NCBI GenBank assembly: GCA_021106755.1
Contig: JAIOTM010000103.1
Coordinates: forward strand, 1-6,415
Direction of reading: 5' to 3'
DNA: 6,415 nucleotides
Origin: Candidatus Cloacimonadota bacterium
GTDB lineage: Bacteria > Cloacimonadota > Cloacimonadia > Cloacimonadales > JAIOQZ01
Shown here: positions 6,349 to 6,415 of the stretch, in pieces
How positions within the stretch are numbered: the first letter of the stretch is position 1
How the letters are laid out: each line of letters begins with the position of its first letter
Notes under the pieces: generated by a model
Database searches by the model: none
Seen by the model: only the letters and a program-made list of their open reading frames with translations
What the model was told of the DNA's origin: nothing
Program-made: the position numbers and the translations under genes

Positions 6349-6415
6349 TCTTTCCGACTTGCTTTAATGTCATATATATCATAGAATTAAATCAAAATAA
6401 GTCTTTACAGAAAAA

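Noticed and set aside
1..6415. CRISPR array, tRNA, rRNA, insertion sequence ends or attachment site
   Set aside because: I saw no regularly spaced direct repeats, tRNA-like cloverleaf, transposase, or terminal inverted repeats with target duplications.

Overview
The window looks like a bacterial chromosome segment. By eye its GC content is in the low-to-mid 40s. All recognisable genes lie on the + strand. The small surface lipoprotein, with an 'ISCKKD' cleavage region, is a style common in the FCB group (Bacteroidota, Cloacimonadota, Marinimicrobia and relatives). A HgdC-type oxygen-sensitive activase suggests an anaerobe or facultative anaerobe. No taxon can be fixed from this sequence alone.

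Bases 161-5230 form a tight four-gene array, probably one operon: an ApbE-type FAD:protein FMN transferase (161-1147), a type-2 GTP cyclohydrolase I FolE2 (1144-1926), a double-length M16 zinc metallopeptidase (1908-4448) and a HgdC/BadF-type [4Fe-4S] ATPase activase (4457-5230). The first two genes share ATGA, the second pair overlap by 19 bases, and the last gap is 8 bases. The four proteins belong to different processes: flavinylation of exported proteins, pterin/folate or queuosine precursor synthesis, proteolysis, and ATP-driven electron injection into a CoA-dehydratase-type enzyme. The array therefore looks like co-transcription of housekeeping functions rather than one obvious pathway. 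No dehydratase subunit for the activase to serve is in the window.

Bases 5231-5433 are non-coding. They hold a weak terminator-like hairpin with a T tract and a sigma-70-like promoter. A 156-residue lipoprotein of unknown function follows (5434-5904).

The right end (5905-6415) looks degraded. An open stretch without a convincing start (about 5935-6049) ends in a short peptide resembling the C-terminus of the upstream activase and may be a gene remnant. A small HNH nuclease gene (6125-6348) keeps a good ribosome binding site and a terminal HNH/zinc region, but the two parts are one base out of frame. Bases 6349-6415 are AT-rich and I see nothing in them.

I did not find a clearly new system. 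The points most worth a second look are the frameshifted HNH gene, the possible activase fossil, the activase without a dehydratase, and the TTTGACA element found ahead of all three transcription units.
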